A stretch of 64,000 nucleotides of DNA from Ustulina deusta (GCA_023159155.1 JAJNNX010000008.1:1178001-1242000); one strand, 5' to 3'; counted from the stretch's first letter, positions 23,532 through 36,219 are shown. Numbers and translations are program-made. Notes: generated by a model from the sequence alone, not told the origin.

Positions 23532-26500
23532 GCGGCGGGAATGAGAGTCGGGGTAGGCGGAGGTTTGCATATAGAGTCTTGGCGCCGGGTTGGCGTTGTT
23601 GGGTTGCATTTTCCCCTGCTTGGGGGCTTTGGGGGTGTTGGGGACAACATCGTGGCACGGGTGTAGGTAGATGCGTCGGGGATGTGCAGGGTCATGGTTT
23701 GGGTGGTGCAGCTCACGTCACTCCTTTCGGGAACGTTTCTATGTCATGGTATGTCGCATGGAGGGATGAGCTCAGGATAGGGCTTGGATGGGTCTTGGGC
23801 GCTTGATACCCCGCATGTTTTCGCGTTCTTTTTGGGCCTTTCCTCTTTCTCATGTCATGTTTTACTACATACACTTAGTCTAATGATTTTAACGAGCCTA
23901 TTGTTTACGATTAGATACCCGCCCGAGATAGGGAAATTGAGATATTCACTGACAGCTCTTGCCAATCTCTTGAAATCATGGAGAAGGTTGTTTAGCACAG
24001 CGTATCTCATGAAGTAAATCCTTTGGCGTCGGGGCCGCGTGAGCGTCTCTAGGCGAACACCCTCCATCATGTGAGCCCTCTTTAATCCAACACCCTTCGC
24101 TCGTGGTACCGGTCGCTTGATCCTCTGAATCAGACCCGGACACACGTCGGCCGGAATAATGTGTACAATCTCGTACTGTATGTTCTCGAGCTAGCTCTTT
24201 AGTCGGTTCAGTGTGAAGTGGAGGACCGGGGAGAACAAGACGAAAAAGAAAAAAACCGATGACGACAGACGATGGCTGCGATGTTGGCACGCGGTCCGTT
24301 CTCCTTACGCACTACACTCCTTTAGGACTTAATGTCTTAGTTGTCGCCACCAAGGTTGAATTGCGACGAGCGTGTGTATGATAGATAGATAGCCAGCTAG
24401 CGTGTATTGGTAATCGTGCTGCGCAGTGCGCAAATGAAGAAATCGGACTTGCGATGAGGTGAATCGTGAGCGACGTGATACCATCTATAGTGCTTACTAC
24501 CTAGTTTAAGCAATAGCGGCAAACAGAGCTGGTGACGACGGATCAACTCACGTCATATGGCGCTCGTTCACAGTGTCTGTGAGTTGTTTACGTTTACCTA
24601 GACAACCGTTGACCCAGAACACGGAGAAGCATGCTAGATAGCCGCGATGCGCCCGCCATGCATGCAATCTGTCCATTAACCTGGGTGCATTTCACTAGTT
24701 TATCCGATGCCCTGTAAAATTGGGACTCTACCTAGGCTCACCAGCGCCTGGGTATCGAATAGGTAGTGTTTTGAGTATGAGCGATTGCATCAACAAATCT
24801 TCCTTGCTCCTCACCCCTATTCTATATTCTGGTTCGATAGACGCTATATCCGTCGATATAATTAAAATAGCATTTGGGTTGTAAAGTCCAGGTTAGCCCC
24901 AGAAGCAAAGTGCACTCACGATAAGGAGGTACTTTTCCCGACTGCTCCAAGCTGCCTAGTATAAACCAAAATAGAAAGACGATCGACATGGGTTTGTGGG
25001 CTACCGTTTCAGACGATTTCCACGATTTCTAAGCTCGTTGAACATTGCGTCAGGATGGATTGACGCCGTATAGTGATCGGCTTCTATAACTCTATTATTG
25101 AAATCTAAACCCACGCATCCCTAATCCTGATAGGATTTGTCTCGACGCCCCGATAATTATTTGGGTAGTGCGTTGGCCTCCGTCACTTGGCGAAATCCTT
25201 CCCCGTTGACATGTTGAAAATTTTGCTCGGTGTTGGTAACGGTATAGGTAGACGATGAAACAGCAGAGACTAACACCCACAAGAAGTGATTACGTAGCTG
25301 ACCAAGAAGTGGCGTAAATACCTATCATGGCAGAATCCTCGGCTGCACGAGTCAAGGGGTGCGATCAAATGAATCCATGACACTCGCAACATTGTTGGAT
25401 CTGGGGTGCAGCCAGTCTAACCTCGCAGGGTCCACTGGTGTAACGGCGAGAACATGACTGGCACACATCCAGCGCGGGTAGCCAGACCTCTCCTGGTCGC
25501 TTCGGTCCTAGTTTGTAGGCACAGCCAAGCCCGATAGGCGACGATGGCGGCCTCTGGCGTGAGAGCGCAGGAGTATAGACCATCTCGGCCGTAAATCCCA
25601 TCTATACTCCCTTAAGTAGGCTAGTGTGGTTAGTGTACGGTAAACAGGGTACGTAGGCATTCCATCAAGTGCAACAAGGGTTTCCAGGGGATTTTGAAAA
25701 CAAAGCCAAGCGTAGGAGCCGAGCAGAGGACGTTTTCCTCGCGACACCGAGTAGCGTGTAGCATTACGTTGAGATTGGACTGGAGGGGGAGGGTGGAGGG
25801 GGCGGGGAGAGGAACTTCTTCTCAATCCAAGGCGTGAGTATAACAACCTAGGTACCTAGGCAGATTTTGCCAACAGCGCACAGCAGTAAATACGGAAGCA
25901 GGTTCTTGTGCCTACATAAATAGGCAGACATCACATGTCGGGCAGACGAACCGAGAACAAACAACGAAAATGTTGTAGAAGTGCAAGAATTGACAAAGTG
26001 ATGTAGAGCACCAACATGAAGTATCTTGTCAGACAGAAGTGGTGTTGGGTACCTAGCTGGAGAGTCTAAACCCAACGTGGCGGGTCGGTGGTTGATCACC
26101 TGTCGTCGCCATGAGGTAGCCGAGCCAAAGTGGAAAAACCCGACCTGCCAAAGCTGCGAAGAGGATGTGAAGAAGTGAAGAAGAGCAGGGGTTGTCTGAT
26201 GTTTGCCTAGTTTGTCGGGACCGGCGCTGGAGTGCAGTGGCAGTGGAAGAAACAACCCACTCCAGCCCTACATTACCTCCCTAGTACACACTAACGACCA
26301 ACGAGGTAAGTACCTAGGGAGGCACACTACCTCTCCTGGCCGCGCTACCAGCACTCCTACGTAGTGGAGGTGTCTCCCGTCCATTGTAAGTCCAGCGTCG
26401 ACGCTATCTACTAGGTTAGGTAGGTCCCGACCTTGGTCGACAATGCACCGATCTCCCGACTACAGACATCATGCATGAGGACTTCCATCCATAGTACAAT

Positions 26501-27969
26501 GCATGGGGGGGATGCGCCGCTATCGATGCGACCTCCTGTAAGTTTCCTGTGAGTCATCTTCCTTCGGCATCGATGCAACTGTCTGGTTGACATTTCGGAT
26601 GTTGTGGGAACCTCTTCTATTGGTTCCCGGGTGCGTACTGGCGTGTGTACGCGCCGTCGCGAACAATATCCGGCCAAGCTGGCGCAACGCGCGAAAAGCC
26701 GGATTTGAGCAAAAGGGCAGATTCTGCTCCAGGCGTGGGCGACAGCGACAACGACGCCGCCAGCTCAGATCATCACGCTCTGAATGGCCGGGCAGGAGAA
26801 CACCAGTGTCGTACCTCTTGCGCGTCCTCGTTGTCCGAGACTGTCCGCGGACTGCTTTGGGGGCCAAAACCTAGGCGCACTCGAGGGCTCATTGGCATTT
26901 GGCATTTGGCATTTTCCATTTCCCCTTTTTTTCGGTGTGAACCTCACTGCTGAATGGCTACGGCCGCTTTATGGAGGGCTACACAAAGCTAGCTGTCTGG
27001 CCACTCTCGAAATTTCGAGCACTTTTTCGCGGTCTCCCCCTTTCGTCTCCTCGTCTCCTCGTCTCCGGTCCTCTGGTCCTCCGGTCCTTTGGTCCTGTCT
27101 TCTGGTGAGCTACAACCCTGAACCCAGACCTGGACCTGGCCCTGGACCTGAAATGTGCGCCTGAAATCTTATATCCTGACCGCAACCGCAATGCCCCCAC
27201 ACCAGCACCCTTGCGCATTGCGGTGCGTGCCGAGACGAGAGCAGGGTCTTATCAGAGCATTAGATAATGAATAAGCCGAAAGGTTCGGGTAAAAACAGGA
27301 GTAGCTTGCTTGATAATCGCACACCACGGCCTAACGCTTTTTATTCGGTATTATTTTTGTTATTATCTCTGATTTTTGCAGTGGTGGGCTGGACCCGGAA
27401 TGCTGTGAGGCTCATATGCCCCGAAGGATTACCACCTTCATACAATGGGGCGCTGCCTAGAGTTATGACTCGATGCGACGAGGCAGCCAACCTTCGTCTC
27501 AAGTATACTTCTTGTACAAGGTACAGGTACTGCCGCTCGAAGAGACGGCTTTTCTTCCTTGCATGTGGGCAAAGTGTACCTTTGCGCAGCGACTTGACTG
27601 CGCCGGCAAAGAGCCAGAGCCCCCATTCGCAAATTGAATACTACCCAGGGTCTTGTATAAGACTCCTTCTGGGTCTGCTCTTCTCTTTGCGTCTTTTATT
27701 TTCTTCCGTATTGCGGATCCATTCGGCTATCACTGGTAGACTGTCTTGTTTCTCTCAAAGGCTATATTCGTCTTTATATAGTCCACGTCCTCTTTTTTTC
27801 CCACCGCTTACTTGACTCTTTCTCACCTACCAATCAATTACCTACCCTCTACCATCCACTTCAAGCTACGTCAAGGCAACTCGTCCCGTCTCGCTGCCTA
27901 TTCGCGGCAACGTAACTCAATCAGAGAACGCCATTCGCTCTGTTGTTGGCCCCAGAAAAGAGTGTCGTC
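23532..27969. other. 4.4-kb gene-poor stretch
   Basis: No supported gene. Short direct repeats are seen at about 27042-27100 (cgtctcct, then ggtcctct/ggtcctcc/ggtccttt) and 27126-27150 (cctggacctgg). TACCTAGGTA-type motifs occur near 25848 and 26300. From about 27780 the sequence is the pyrimidine-rich leader of the following gene, which makes the 182-codon open frame at 27267-27815 unlikely to be real. Confidence 0.5.
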
Positions 27970-28881
27970 ATGTCTGACAATCGCCGTGTCAAATTCTCAC
28001 CCTCACCACCGCCGAGAGGTGTTCTAAAACATCCCGAACCCCATCCTCGTGACTCGGGAGTCGGTTCGTCTTCTAGTGATCACACTGGCTCAAGTGGTAG
28101 TCTTGACGAAAGATTTACAGCCCGGGACTACAATACTCAGAGCAACAATGTCGATGCTCTCCGGGAAGCGCTCTCCGATACAATCAAAGATGTTGATAAC
28201 TGGAAGGCCAGATATACCAAGAAAAACAATGACCACATCGAGACACGCAGAAATCTTAAAAACACAGAAAATCACTATCGGGAAACATGCGAACAGAATG
28301 AGACGCTGCAAGTTCAACTGGAAAGTATGAGAGACCGCATGGACAAACAGGATGTGGCGCTGGCCATAGCGAACACAACAATTAGAGATCTGGAATCCAA
28401 CCTGGCCGAATGGAAGGAGAAATATACGAGCCTCCATGAGCTTTACGAGACAACAAGGCATTCGGTGGATGCATCAATTATCTCTGGAGGTTCCGGTGAG
28501 CATTCACAAAGCCTCGGGCGAACTCGAAGCCACAGGGAGAGGGACAGCGCAGAATTGACGTCTCGTCTGAAAGAGCGCATCAACCGGGACCATCCGGATT
28601 CAGGAAGCTCGCGCAGCTCTGCGGCCACCGTGTCTTCGAAACGCTCCAATCATCAAGCTAGTGCATCTACAAGTGACAAGCCTTACATTGAGAAGATGCC
28701 GAAAGCTAGCACCAGTAGTCTGACGTCGCCGCGACACCCTGGTAGCTACACTCTCACCACGGCATCAACCTCTTCATCGTCGCGAAAACATGGAGCCGGC
28801 CCGTCATCTCGCTCTGGCCATCGCGAGAACGGTGATTATATCCCGCACCCTCTTCCCGACCACACCAGGCGCACTAGCTGA
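27970..28881 (+). CDS. Coiled-coil, serine-rich protein of unknown function, 303 aa
   Basis: The start ATG at 27970 (gtcgtcATGTC) follows a long CT-rich leader. Residues 1-45 are Pro/Ser-rich and probably disordered (RRVKFSPSPPPRG). Residues about 60-165 form a coiled coil with many polar heptads (ALREALSDTIKDVDNWKARY, TLQVQLESMRDRMDKQD, IRDLESNLAEWKEKY). The remainder is Ser/Arg-rich low complexity. The family is not recognised. The 3' end is uncertain: another frame downstream (about 28897-29127, SDYARDVSQYHKRSSDISQL...) has the same Ser/Arg/His flavour and might be a further exon, but I found no convincing intron. Confidence 0.65.
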   Translation: MSDNRRVKFSPSPPPRGVLKHPEPHPRDSGVGSSSSDHTGSSGSLDERFTARDYNTQSNNVDALREALSDTIKDVDNWKARYTKKNNDHIETRRNLKNTENHYRETCEQNETLQVQLESMRDRMDKQDVALAIANTTIRDLESNLAEWKEKYTSLHELYETTRHSVDASIISGGSGEHSQSLGRTRSHRERDSAELTSRLKERINRDHPDSGSSRSSAATVSSKRSNHQASASTSDKPYIEKMPKASTSSLTSPRHPGSYTLTTASTSSSSRKHGAGPSSRSGHRENGDYIPHPLPDHTRRTS

Positions 28882-31016
28882 TCGGAATGTTGATCGGACT
28901 ACGCCCGCGATGTCAGTCAGTATCACAAGCGATCATCGGACATTTCACAGCTATCTTACGTTTCACGGCATACGCAGCTGCGCCATCGAACTAGAAGTTC
29001 AACCCACAAAACCAGCGATTCAACATCCACACTACCTAACGGCGCACCACCGCATGCCTTTTCTGAATCCAGATACATTCTATTTCGGCAACCACGTATC
29101 GGCAACAAGCGCACAGAGCCGGAATGAGGTTGAATGCTCTATATTCAAAGCCCATGTCTACGACCGCGGATGCCTGCACCTCTCGAGGCATGGGATGCCT
29201 CAACAGCCCCCACCCTCGATGAGTATCACACGATCTGTGCCACACATCCGCCCCGCCTTGGATCCCAGGCAGCCGCTCGCTTGGGACTCATTCCCTCCCT
29301 CGATTGGTTCACGATGACTTCTTGCATGCCGACGGCTCTCAATCTCGACCCCTCGCTCTTCACCTACTTCCTTATTTCCGCTTTTGGTCCTGCGTGTGCA
29401 TACTCCCACTGTATGCCTAGGGCCCTGCCTAGGGATTAAGCCTGCAAGATGATCTCCCCCACCCACCCAGCGCCTTCCGTCTCCAGCACGTCAGAGTGGA
29501 AAGGCGTTGTATCACGCTCTTTGTCGATCGCGGCTACTTTCCTTACGTCATAGACTGGGTTCCCACCCCTTGCTGATATGGGCAACTATGTATAGAGCAT
29601 CAGGCTTCGGCAACGGCCGAGGCGTTTATAGGATCATGTCAACAGAAGTTGCCGGCGTTTTTGGTTTTGGCGGGAGCTACGAGCTTCTCGTCCTCTTTTG
29701 TCAGCGGCAGGCTGCGCTTACTACGCCCCTGAGGTGATAGTTATGATGCGCCACTTTGTCATGACATTTATGCCCATTTCAAGTCGGGAGATTCACTCAT
29801 GTTTCGGTCATTGGGAATGGGAAGGGAGGGAGGTTTGGACACTTTGTTGTTTTGGTACATAGACTGTACTGGGGTACGATAACCCGCGTGTGCAGATTGG
29901 CGTCAAGTGTATTGAAAAGTGTTTTGCTAGCTGCTATACACATACCGTGTAGACGTATGCACAATATCGATCTAGTGATAGAGTCGGATGGGAATGATAT
30001 TCGCGAGAGCGATAACACATCTTGGAGTACTTTGTGAAACATTCAGCGCCTTAAATGTATTTCTCGTATTGATTGATTACGCTATAATTAGAGGAAGAGA
30101 TGCGTTGCACCGGGACCTACCTAGGTACCTATTAGCAATTAGAACAAGCCTCCGGCACCCTCATGGGGTGTTGCGGTTCCTTGTCCGGCCACTCTTCGCT
30201 CCTGTATGCGTATTCAGCTCTGCTATAATTAGTTGTGGCCCTGCTTTTCGCTTTTAGACAGCTTCGGCTAGCTCTAGCATTGCCCTACTTAATCACCTGC
30301 AGGTACATACATGTCCACAATTGGGTATCTTGTAAACTGACTGGCCCCCTATCCTCTCAGAGTGGGGTTCTGTCGGGTTGAATCGCCACTTTCTTCATAC
30401 AGCTTGATGAGGAAAGAACTTATTCACATATGACTTGCCAAGTTCTTAAGAGTAGGTTTTTCCTACTAGCTATTTTCTTTCCTCAGTGAAGCGGGAAGAT
30501 AAGTTATTGCCATAAACAATTCGCTATTCTACAATCACTACCTAGGTATATTTGACTGTCACTTTTGTTTCTGGATACCCATGATTCTGTTTCAGTGGCA
30601 ACGAGCCTTGGTAAAAGTTATATCATCGGGGTAAAGATATTCTATGCATATATAAATTGAGGTGAAGTTATTAATATAGTGATAAGTGTTGGTATAAGGG
30701 AAGGTGATAAAGAGTGAGATGCGCAACAAATGAAGTGTTGATTGATTGATTGGTTTTCGCGCCCGAAACTAATGGTTATTTTGTAGCGCGGGCAGTCGCA
30801 GGGCCCACTAAAGATTTACCAATGGGAAGGAAGAATGCCAAGGACAGAACCTTAACCTCTATCTCACACCTTCCACACGCCATGTTTTGCCGATTCGCAG
30901 GAAGAAGCCTGGCAATCATCCACCGAAGGAAATTTGCGAATGACCCAGCTACTTACTTCCTGCGCCCGTCCGTCGCCTCGGGCTCTCACGCCGCCCACCA
31001 AACGTTGATTGCCACA
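28882..31016. other. Intergenic, no supported gene
   Basis: It may include a 3' exon of the preceding gene in the first 250 bp. The rest shows only short frames. TACCTAGGTA-type palindromes occur at about 30117-30131 and 30540. The end is the promoter and leader of DBR1. Confidence 0.45.
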
Positions 31017-32959
31017 ATGGCGACGAAAACGAGCAAAACGTTCAAGACAGAAGGCGTCCGCGTCGCCGTCGAGGGCTGCGTAGGATCCAGCCCTATCCAA
31101 CATCCATATGGGCCGTCCACTCACATCATCAATAGGGACATGGAACGCTCGACGCCATCTACGCTTCCGTCGCCACAGCCTGCAAGGAGCGAGGCTGGGA
31201 CGGCGTAGACCTACTCATCATCGGCGGCGACTTCCAGGCAGTGCGCAACGCCGCAGACCTCGCCGTCATGGCGGTGCCGTCCAAATACAGGCAGCTGGGT
31301 GATTTCCCGGCTTATTACAGCGGCAAGAAGACGGCGCCTTACCTGACCATCTTCGTCGCCGGGAACCACGAGGCAAGCGCACACCTCTGGGAGCTCTACT
31401 ACGGCGGGTGGGTCGCGCCCAACATCTACTACCTTGGCGCCGCCAACGTCTTACGCTTCGGGCCCCTGCGCATTGCTGGCATGGGCGGTATTTGGAAGGG
31501 GTTCGATTACCGCAAGCCGCACCACGAGCGGCTCCCTTTCAGCAGGGACGATGTCAGGAGCTTCTATCACGTGCGCGAGGTAGATGTGCGGAAACTACTG
31601 TTGCTGAGGGAGCAAGTCGACGTTGGTCTGAGCCACGATTGGCCGCGGGCCATCGAGAACCACGGGAATTCGAATAGGTTATGGAAAATGAAGCCTGACT
31701 TTAGAAAGGAGAGTATTGAGGGGACGTTGGGAAACCCGGCTGCCGCATACGTCATGGATCGACTTCGGCCGGCATATTGGTTCTCGGCGCATCTGCATTG
31801 CAAGTTTACCGCTATCAAAACATATCAACCCCCTCACGCCGACCCGACCCAGGCCGGCGTCCAAGAGACACCCGCCCTACCTTCAGAGCATGAGAAAGCC
31901 ACCGGAAACCCGGATGAGATAGATCTCGACGACGAAGACGACGGAGACGTGCCCAGTGCCGAGCAAGCTACCGGAAACCTGGATAAAATTGCCCTCGACG
32001 ATGAAAACGATGGAAACGTCACCAGCACCGAGCAAGCCACCAGAGACCCGGCTAAGATTAATCTCGACGACGAAAACGACAGAGACGTAACCAGCACCGA
32101 GCAAGCCACCGGAAACCCGGACGAGGTTGCCCTCGACGACGAAGACGACGACGGAGACGTGCCCAGCACCGAGCACCCAGTGCCCTCAGCACCACAACCG
32201 CCACCGTCAGAAGTGACAGAAGAGCTCCGCGCCCAACTCCCCGCATCATTCGCCCCGCCCCAGCCAAGGCCAACCCCAGGCCAGCCGGTGCCCCCCAGCA
32301 TAACGAACACGACGACGCGCTTCCTCGCGCTGGACAAATGTCTGCCCGGGCGCAAATTCATGCAGCTGTGCGCCCTCGAGCCCGTCGACCCGACGCACCT
32401 GCGCAAGTACCGGCCGTCCCGCTCGCGCGACCGAGCCCGCGGCGGCGCCGCAGCAGCAGCAGCGAGGCGGTACACGTTATCGTACGACGCGGAATGGCTG
32501 GCCATCACGCGCGTCTTCGCGGCGCACCTGGCGATCGGCGACCCCGCCGCCGCGGTGCCAGCCGACCTCGGCGAGGCGGCGTACCGGCCGCTCGTCGAGG
32601 CCGAGCGCGCCTGGGTCGACGAGCACGTCGTGCGCGCCGGCAGGCTGGCGGTGCCCGAGAACTTCGCCGTCACGGCCCCGCCGCACGAGCCCGGGCAGCC
32701 CGAGGTCGTCCAGCACCAGCCCGACGAGTACACGAACCCGCAGACCGCCGCGTTCTGCGAGCTGCTGGGCGTGCCGAATCTCTGGGACGCGAGCGCCGAG
32801 GAACGAGACGAGAGAAAGGCGAGGGGGCCGCCGGCTTGCGAGGGGGGTGATCACGGAGGCGGGGGAGGTGGTGGTGGGCGTGGACGAGGATCGCGTGGAG
32901 GATCGCGTGGGAGGGGGAGGGGAGGGAGACGTGGTGGTGGACGTGGTGGACGGCATTAG
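31017..32959 (+). CDS. dbr1: RNA lariat debranching enzyme (Dbr1), 628 aa, 2 exons
   Basis: Exons are 31017-31079 and 31136-32959; the intron (31080-31135) has GT...AG ends. The nuclear metallophosphoesterase cleaves the 2'-5' bond of excised intron lariats. Motifs in order are VEGCGHGTLDAIY (residues about 18-30), LLIIGGDFQAVRN, FVAGNHEAS, LSHDWPRAI and WFSAHLHCKF, which together supply the family's metal ligands. The C-terminal DBR1 domain includes RFLALDKCLPGRKF and a VVQHQPDEYTNPQT segment, followed by an RGG-type Gly/Arg tail. Between the catalytic and C-terminal domains are four acidic 23-24-residue repeats (31898-32176). An upstream in-frame ATG at 30882 would add 45 residues not needed by the family; 31017 has the better context. 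At 628 aa it is longer than typical because of the repeats and tail. Confidence 0.92.
31898..32176 (+). repeat. Four in-frame 69/72-bp tandem repeats inside dbr1
   Basis: Units begin at 31898, 31967, 32036 and 32105 and encode ATGNPDEI.LDDEDDGDV-type acidic peptides of 23, 23, 23 and 24 residues. They form a negatively charged linker; the function is unknown and copy number is probably polymorphic. Confidence 0.85.
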
Positions 32960-33679
32960 ACGGACTGACTGACTACGAACAAGTCACGACACTAAAATTT
33001 GCTGGGAATCAGGTTCCCGTGTATTAAACTGTCGCGTGCATTGCTGGCTTGATAGGGGGCACAGCTACCACTGTATTACTAGGTACTTAAGTAGGTACTA
33101 ATCTACGACACGTAGGTAACACCACGTACGTTTGTCAAAATCGATAAGTTCTGGTTGCGAAAATGTCTCCCCTCCTAAAAAGCATGATCTCCACGGAGAA
33201 AACACAAGCCACGCAGAGTGACGGGGGATATTGGAATTGTTCATCTTCCATCGGTATTAGACATTCAACCCACGGGAGAGCGAGGAATTGAACGCATATG
33301 CTAAGATGGAGCAAGGAAGGCGGGAGAAGGAATGAGCTGAAGCTAGAGATTACCTTGTTCTTGTCTTCACCTACGGCAGGCTAACACGGCAGATTCTTTT
33401 GTGGAGGTGCACAGGTAGCATAACCACCTGCTCTAAATGAGGCCGTGTGAAATATTTCCTTGCATCTGCCCGATTACAGCATGGCATTGTGGTATCAAAA
33501 TATGACCATTTACCTTCCATGACGCAAACGCCGCCAAGATGCAACTCTAGACCGAGGGAAGCCAATGCACACAAAAACCAATAGGATGGTACGTGATATG
33601 TCAACATCATGATGTTCCTTCATCGTGCGTGTCAGCCTGGAATCTTCTCTTTTGGCGTGTCTTGTGAAATGGAATGCAT
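32960..33679. other. Convergent 3' intergenic region of dbr1 and elongin C
   Basis: No gene seen. It contains ctaggtacttaagtaggtac near 33079. Both flanking genes end towards it. Confidence 0.5.
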
Positions 33680-34327
33680 TCATGGATGGGGTTGGGAGGA
33701 GGCCTTACGATCTAATCCAAGGAAGTCTGCAGCCTGCAGGAGCTGAAGGCAGATCTCAACAGGAATGTCCATATCAGGAACGTTTACACTCTCCTTGTAC
33801 TTGTACCAGTACTGGCAGTACTCAGCGACTTTCTCGAGAACGATACCACTAAAGAGAATTGGTCAGTTTTGGGCGACTTGAAGATGGCCGTCCAAAATAG
33901 GAGAACATAAGACCAGAAACGTCAGATCAAGTGTAGTTGGCTGTCATGCGGACCATACAGGATGTCGGTCTATCAGTAAGAACACAGCGAAATAATTTGC
34001 AATCATCATCCAGGCATTGTGTATCTGCTCTCGGGGGGTACAGATTGGCGGTTGGAGGGAGCAGTAGAAAGGTTAGGTACTTACTTGATCTCCTCGAAGT
34101 AGCAGCGATTTGTACGAGACTCGGCAAACTGACCTACATTGAAACATGCGGTCAGACTGGAATCTCGCAGCGAAAGGCAGAAAGCTGAGGACCGACTCAC
34201 TCTTCGGATCCAACATGCCCTTGATGGCCGCGCTGATCAGGACGGCCTCGCGGAGCAGGACGAACTCATAGCCATCGCTTGAGACTAGAGTTACATACTT
34301 TCTTGGCTCAGGGGCGGTCGATGCCAT
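33680..34327 (-). CDS. elc1: Elongin C, 114 aa, 3 exons
   Basis: Exons on the minus strand are 34327-34201, 34133-34085 and 33848-33680; introns are 67 and 236 nt. This is a SKP1/BTB-fold adaptor, known in other fungi to work with cullin-type ubiquitin ligases and elongin A/Ela1 on stalled RNA polymerase II. The sequence shows the typical start KYVTLVSSDGYEFVLLREA, then ISAAIKGMLDPKSQFAESR, CYFEEINGIVLEKVAEYCQYWYKY and the terminal PVEICLQLLQAADFLGLD. Splicing at both junctions restores the conserved blocks without frame loss. The length is normal. It is divergent from the Rho4 gene, with a 911-bp shared promoter region. Confidence 0.92.
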
Positions 34328-35238
34328 CTTGGAGCAGGTGCAACAGGCCAACTGTCTGTGCACGAGTCGAAGATTGGTACGCGTCGGGAAAATGATGTGG
34401 TTTCTGGCGAAAAGAAAATTTGGCGTCAGAGTGGAGTGTGCCGAAGTGGGTTGGCTGGGGACTGTCTGGGCAGTGAATTATATGCACGGGCCACTGGGAA
34501 TAGGGATAGCTACCCAGTAGGCAGATGAATCGGAAGATAGTGGTGTCTGTCCTCGAGGTTTTTGTGGGGATGGTAGAGGAGACAATGATTACGGAGTAGT
34601 ATCGGTAGGTCGACCGTCTTTGAATTATTTACCTACTAAGTTGAGTACCTAGGTACCTAAGGTATTGACGAAAGAAATAAGGTAGAGAGAGAGGTAATGC
34701 TGGTGTGCGGTGAATGCTAAGGGTGTGTCTACGACCAAATGCAGACAGCCGTCCGTCAGGTTGGTAAGTACCTACGTATACGTCGAGCAGCGGTTGTCCT
34801 GAAATAAACATCCGCTAAGCCCTGTCCAGTGCCCCGATTCCACCAATTCCAGCGGGAGAGTGGAGTGCTGGTATCGATAAGGTTCCTGAAACAGAGCCCA
34901 TCGGACCACAATAACCTAAACTGGCGTCGTTGCCCTGCCGACTCTATTGACCTCTGACGAAATGCATGATCCCGGACCAGTGGCCCAACTACACTAATGC
35001 GCCAGCGAACCAAGCCCTGGGCCAATTAATTGCAGGGCGGACACCTTCTTTCGTAGACCTCTGTTTTCTTCCCTCACGCTTCCCACAACCTCTCACCTAA
35101 TTCTCACTCTCCCATCAAGAAGAGTCTCACCTTCATTCCAACGCAATTGCCAAAAACCAATCACTGTCTACCAATTTCCATATCGCTGCAGTCCATCTAG
35201 CATTACATCCATCCATCACATTCTCAACTGCGCCCGCC
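34328..35238. promoter_or_regulatory. Shared divergent promoter region of elongin C and Rho4
   Basis: 911 bp without a supported gene. It contains a double palindrome gtacctaggtacctaaggt at about 34646 and, next to Rho4, a CT-rich leader with repeated catccatc motifs typical of fungal 5' untranslated regions. No specific factor site was identified. Confidence 0.5.
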
Positions 35239-36219
35239 ATGGCGTACTCACAGTCTCAAACCTACTATGAGGCGGCAAAATATGACAACGGCCTGCAGCG
35301 CAAGCCGACAGATCGCAAGCAAGGGCGTAACACGCGGGCCAGCGAGGGCACAGTTAGCACCGTCATGAGCGTATCGACAACAGGGAGGGAGTCATCAGCC
35401 ACACATATGACCGACGCCCCTGCCTACTCCAAGAAGATTGTTGTCGTGGGCGATGGTGGATGCGGCAAGACATGTCTACTCATAAGCTACAGTCAAGGCT
35501 ACTTTCCAGAGGTACGCTACCTACGTAGGCCCTCGTCTTTCTCTTCTAACTCGCGCCTCTAGAAATACGTACCGACGGTCTTCGAGAACTACATCACTTA
35601 TCCGACACACCAACAAAGCGGTAAGACTGTTGAGCTCGCGCTGTGGGATACCGCCGGTCAAGAAGAATACGACAGATTGCGACCGCTATCATACCCAGAA
35701 ACAGACTTGATCTTCGTCTGCTTTGCCATCGACTGCCCGAATTCGCTGGACAATGTCCTAGATAAGGTTTGTTGTCTTCCCTCCGCCATCATTACTGACC
35801 TAGCAAGGGCGCTAACAGATGATATTCAGTGGTATCCCGAGGTCCTCCATTTCTGCCCTTACACACCCCTCATTCTCGTCGGCCTCAAGTCCGATTTACG
35901 GCACAAGAAGACCTGCATCGAAATGCTCAAGACCCAAGGCCTCACGCCTGTCACGAGTGAGCAGGGCATGACCGTCGCTAAGAAGATGGGCGCGCAATAT
36001 ATGGAGTGCAGTAGCAAGGAGATGGTGGGCGTCGACGAGATTTTCGACAGCGCTATCCACACCGTGGTCATGAACGATCGGAGGAATCTCGAGGCCGCCA
36101 TGGCTGCGGCGCCAAAGTCGACAACCTCGGGCATGCTGAGCCGCAAAGACAAAGATAGCCACGGCATACCCGGCGTACGCGCTTTTAAGAAGAAGAAGCG
36201 GAACTGTAACTTCCTCTAA
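35239..36219 (+). CDS. rho4: Rho4-type small GTPase, 288 aa, 3 exons
   Basis: Exons are 35239-35511, 35563-35766 and 35830-36219; introns are 51 and 63 nt. The product is a Rho-family GTPase with an N-terminal extension of about 65 Ser/Thr-rich residues, the hallmark of fungal Rho4, which organises actin rings at septation. Visible motifs are the P-loop GDGGCGKTC (residues 71-79), the switch I region [10 protein letters not shown], switch [15 protein letters not shown], a Rho insert region after [22 protein letters not shown], a Lys-rich stretch (KKKKR) and the C-terminal CNFL box, whose final Leu predicts geranylgeranylation. LKSD replaces the usual TKxD guanine motif, which is common in this family. 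Assignment to Rho4 rather than another Rho rests on the N-terminal extension. Confidence 0.9.

Noticed and set aside
22830..23716. Long open frames on the minus strand opposite the coiled-coil gene
   Set aside because: Shadows caused by high GC at third positions of the real + strand gene.
25848..26255. 135-codon minus-strand frame
   Set aside because: No domain, no splice context, and it overlaps the TACCTAGGTA-type intergenic motifs.
27267..27815. 182-codon open frame on + strand
   Set aside because: It overlaps the CT-rich leader of the gene at 27970, has erratic composition and shows no domain.
31834..32956. 299-codon and other frames antisense to dbr1
   Set aside because: Shadow frames of the repetitive, GC-rich dbr1 C-terminus.
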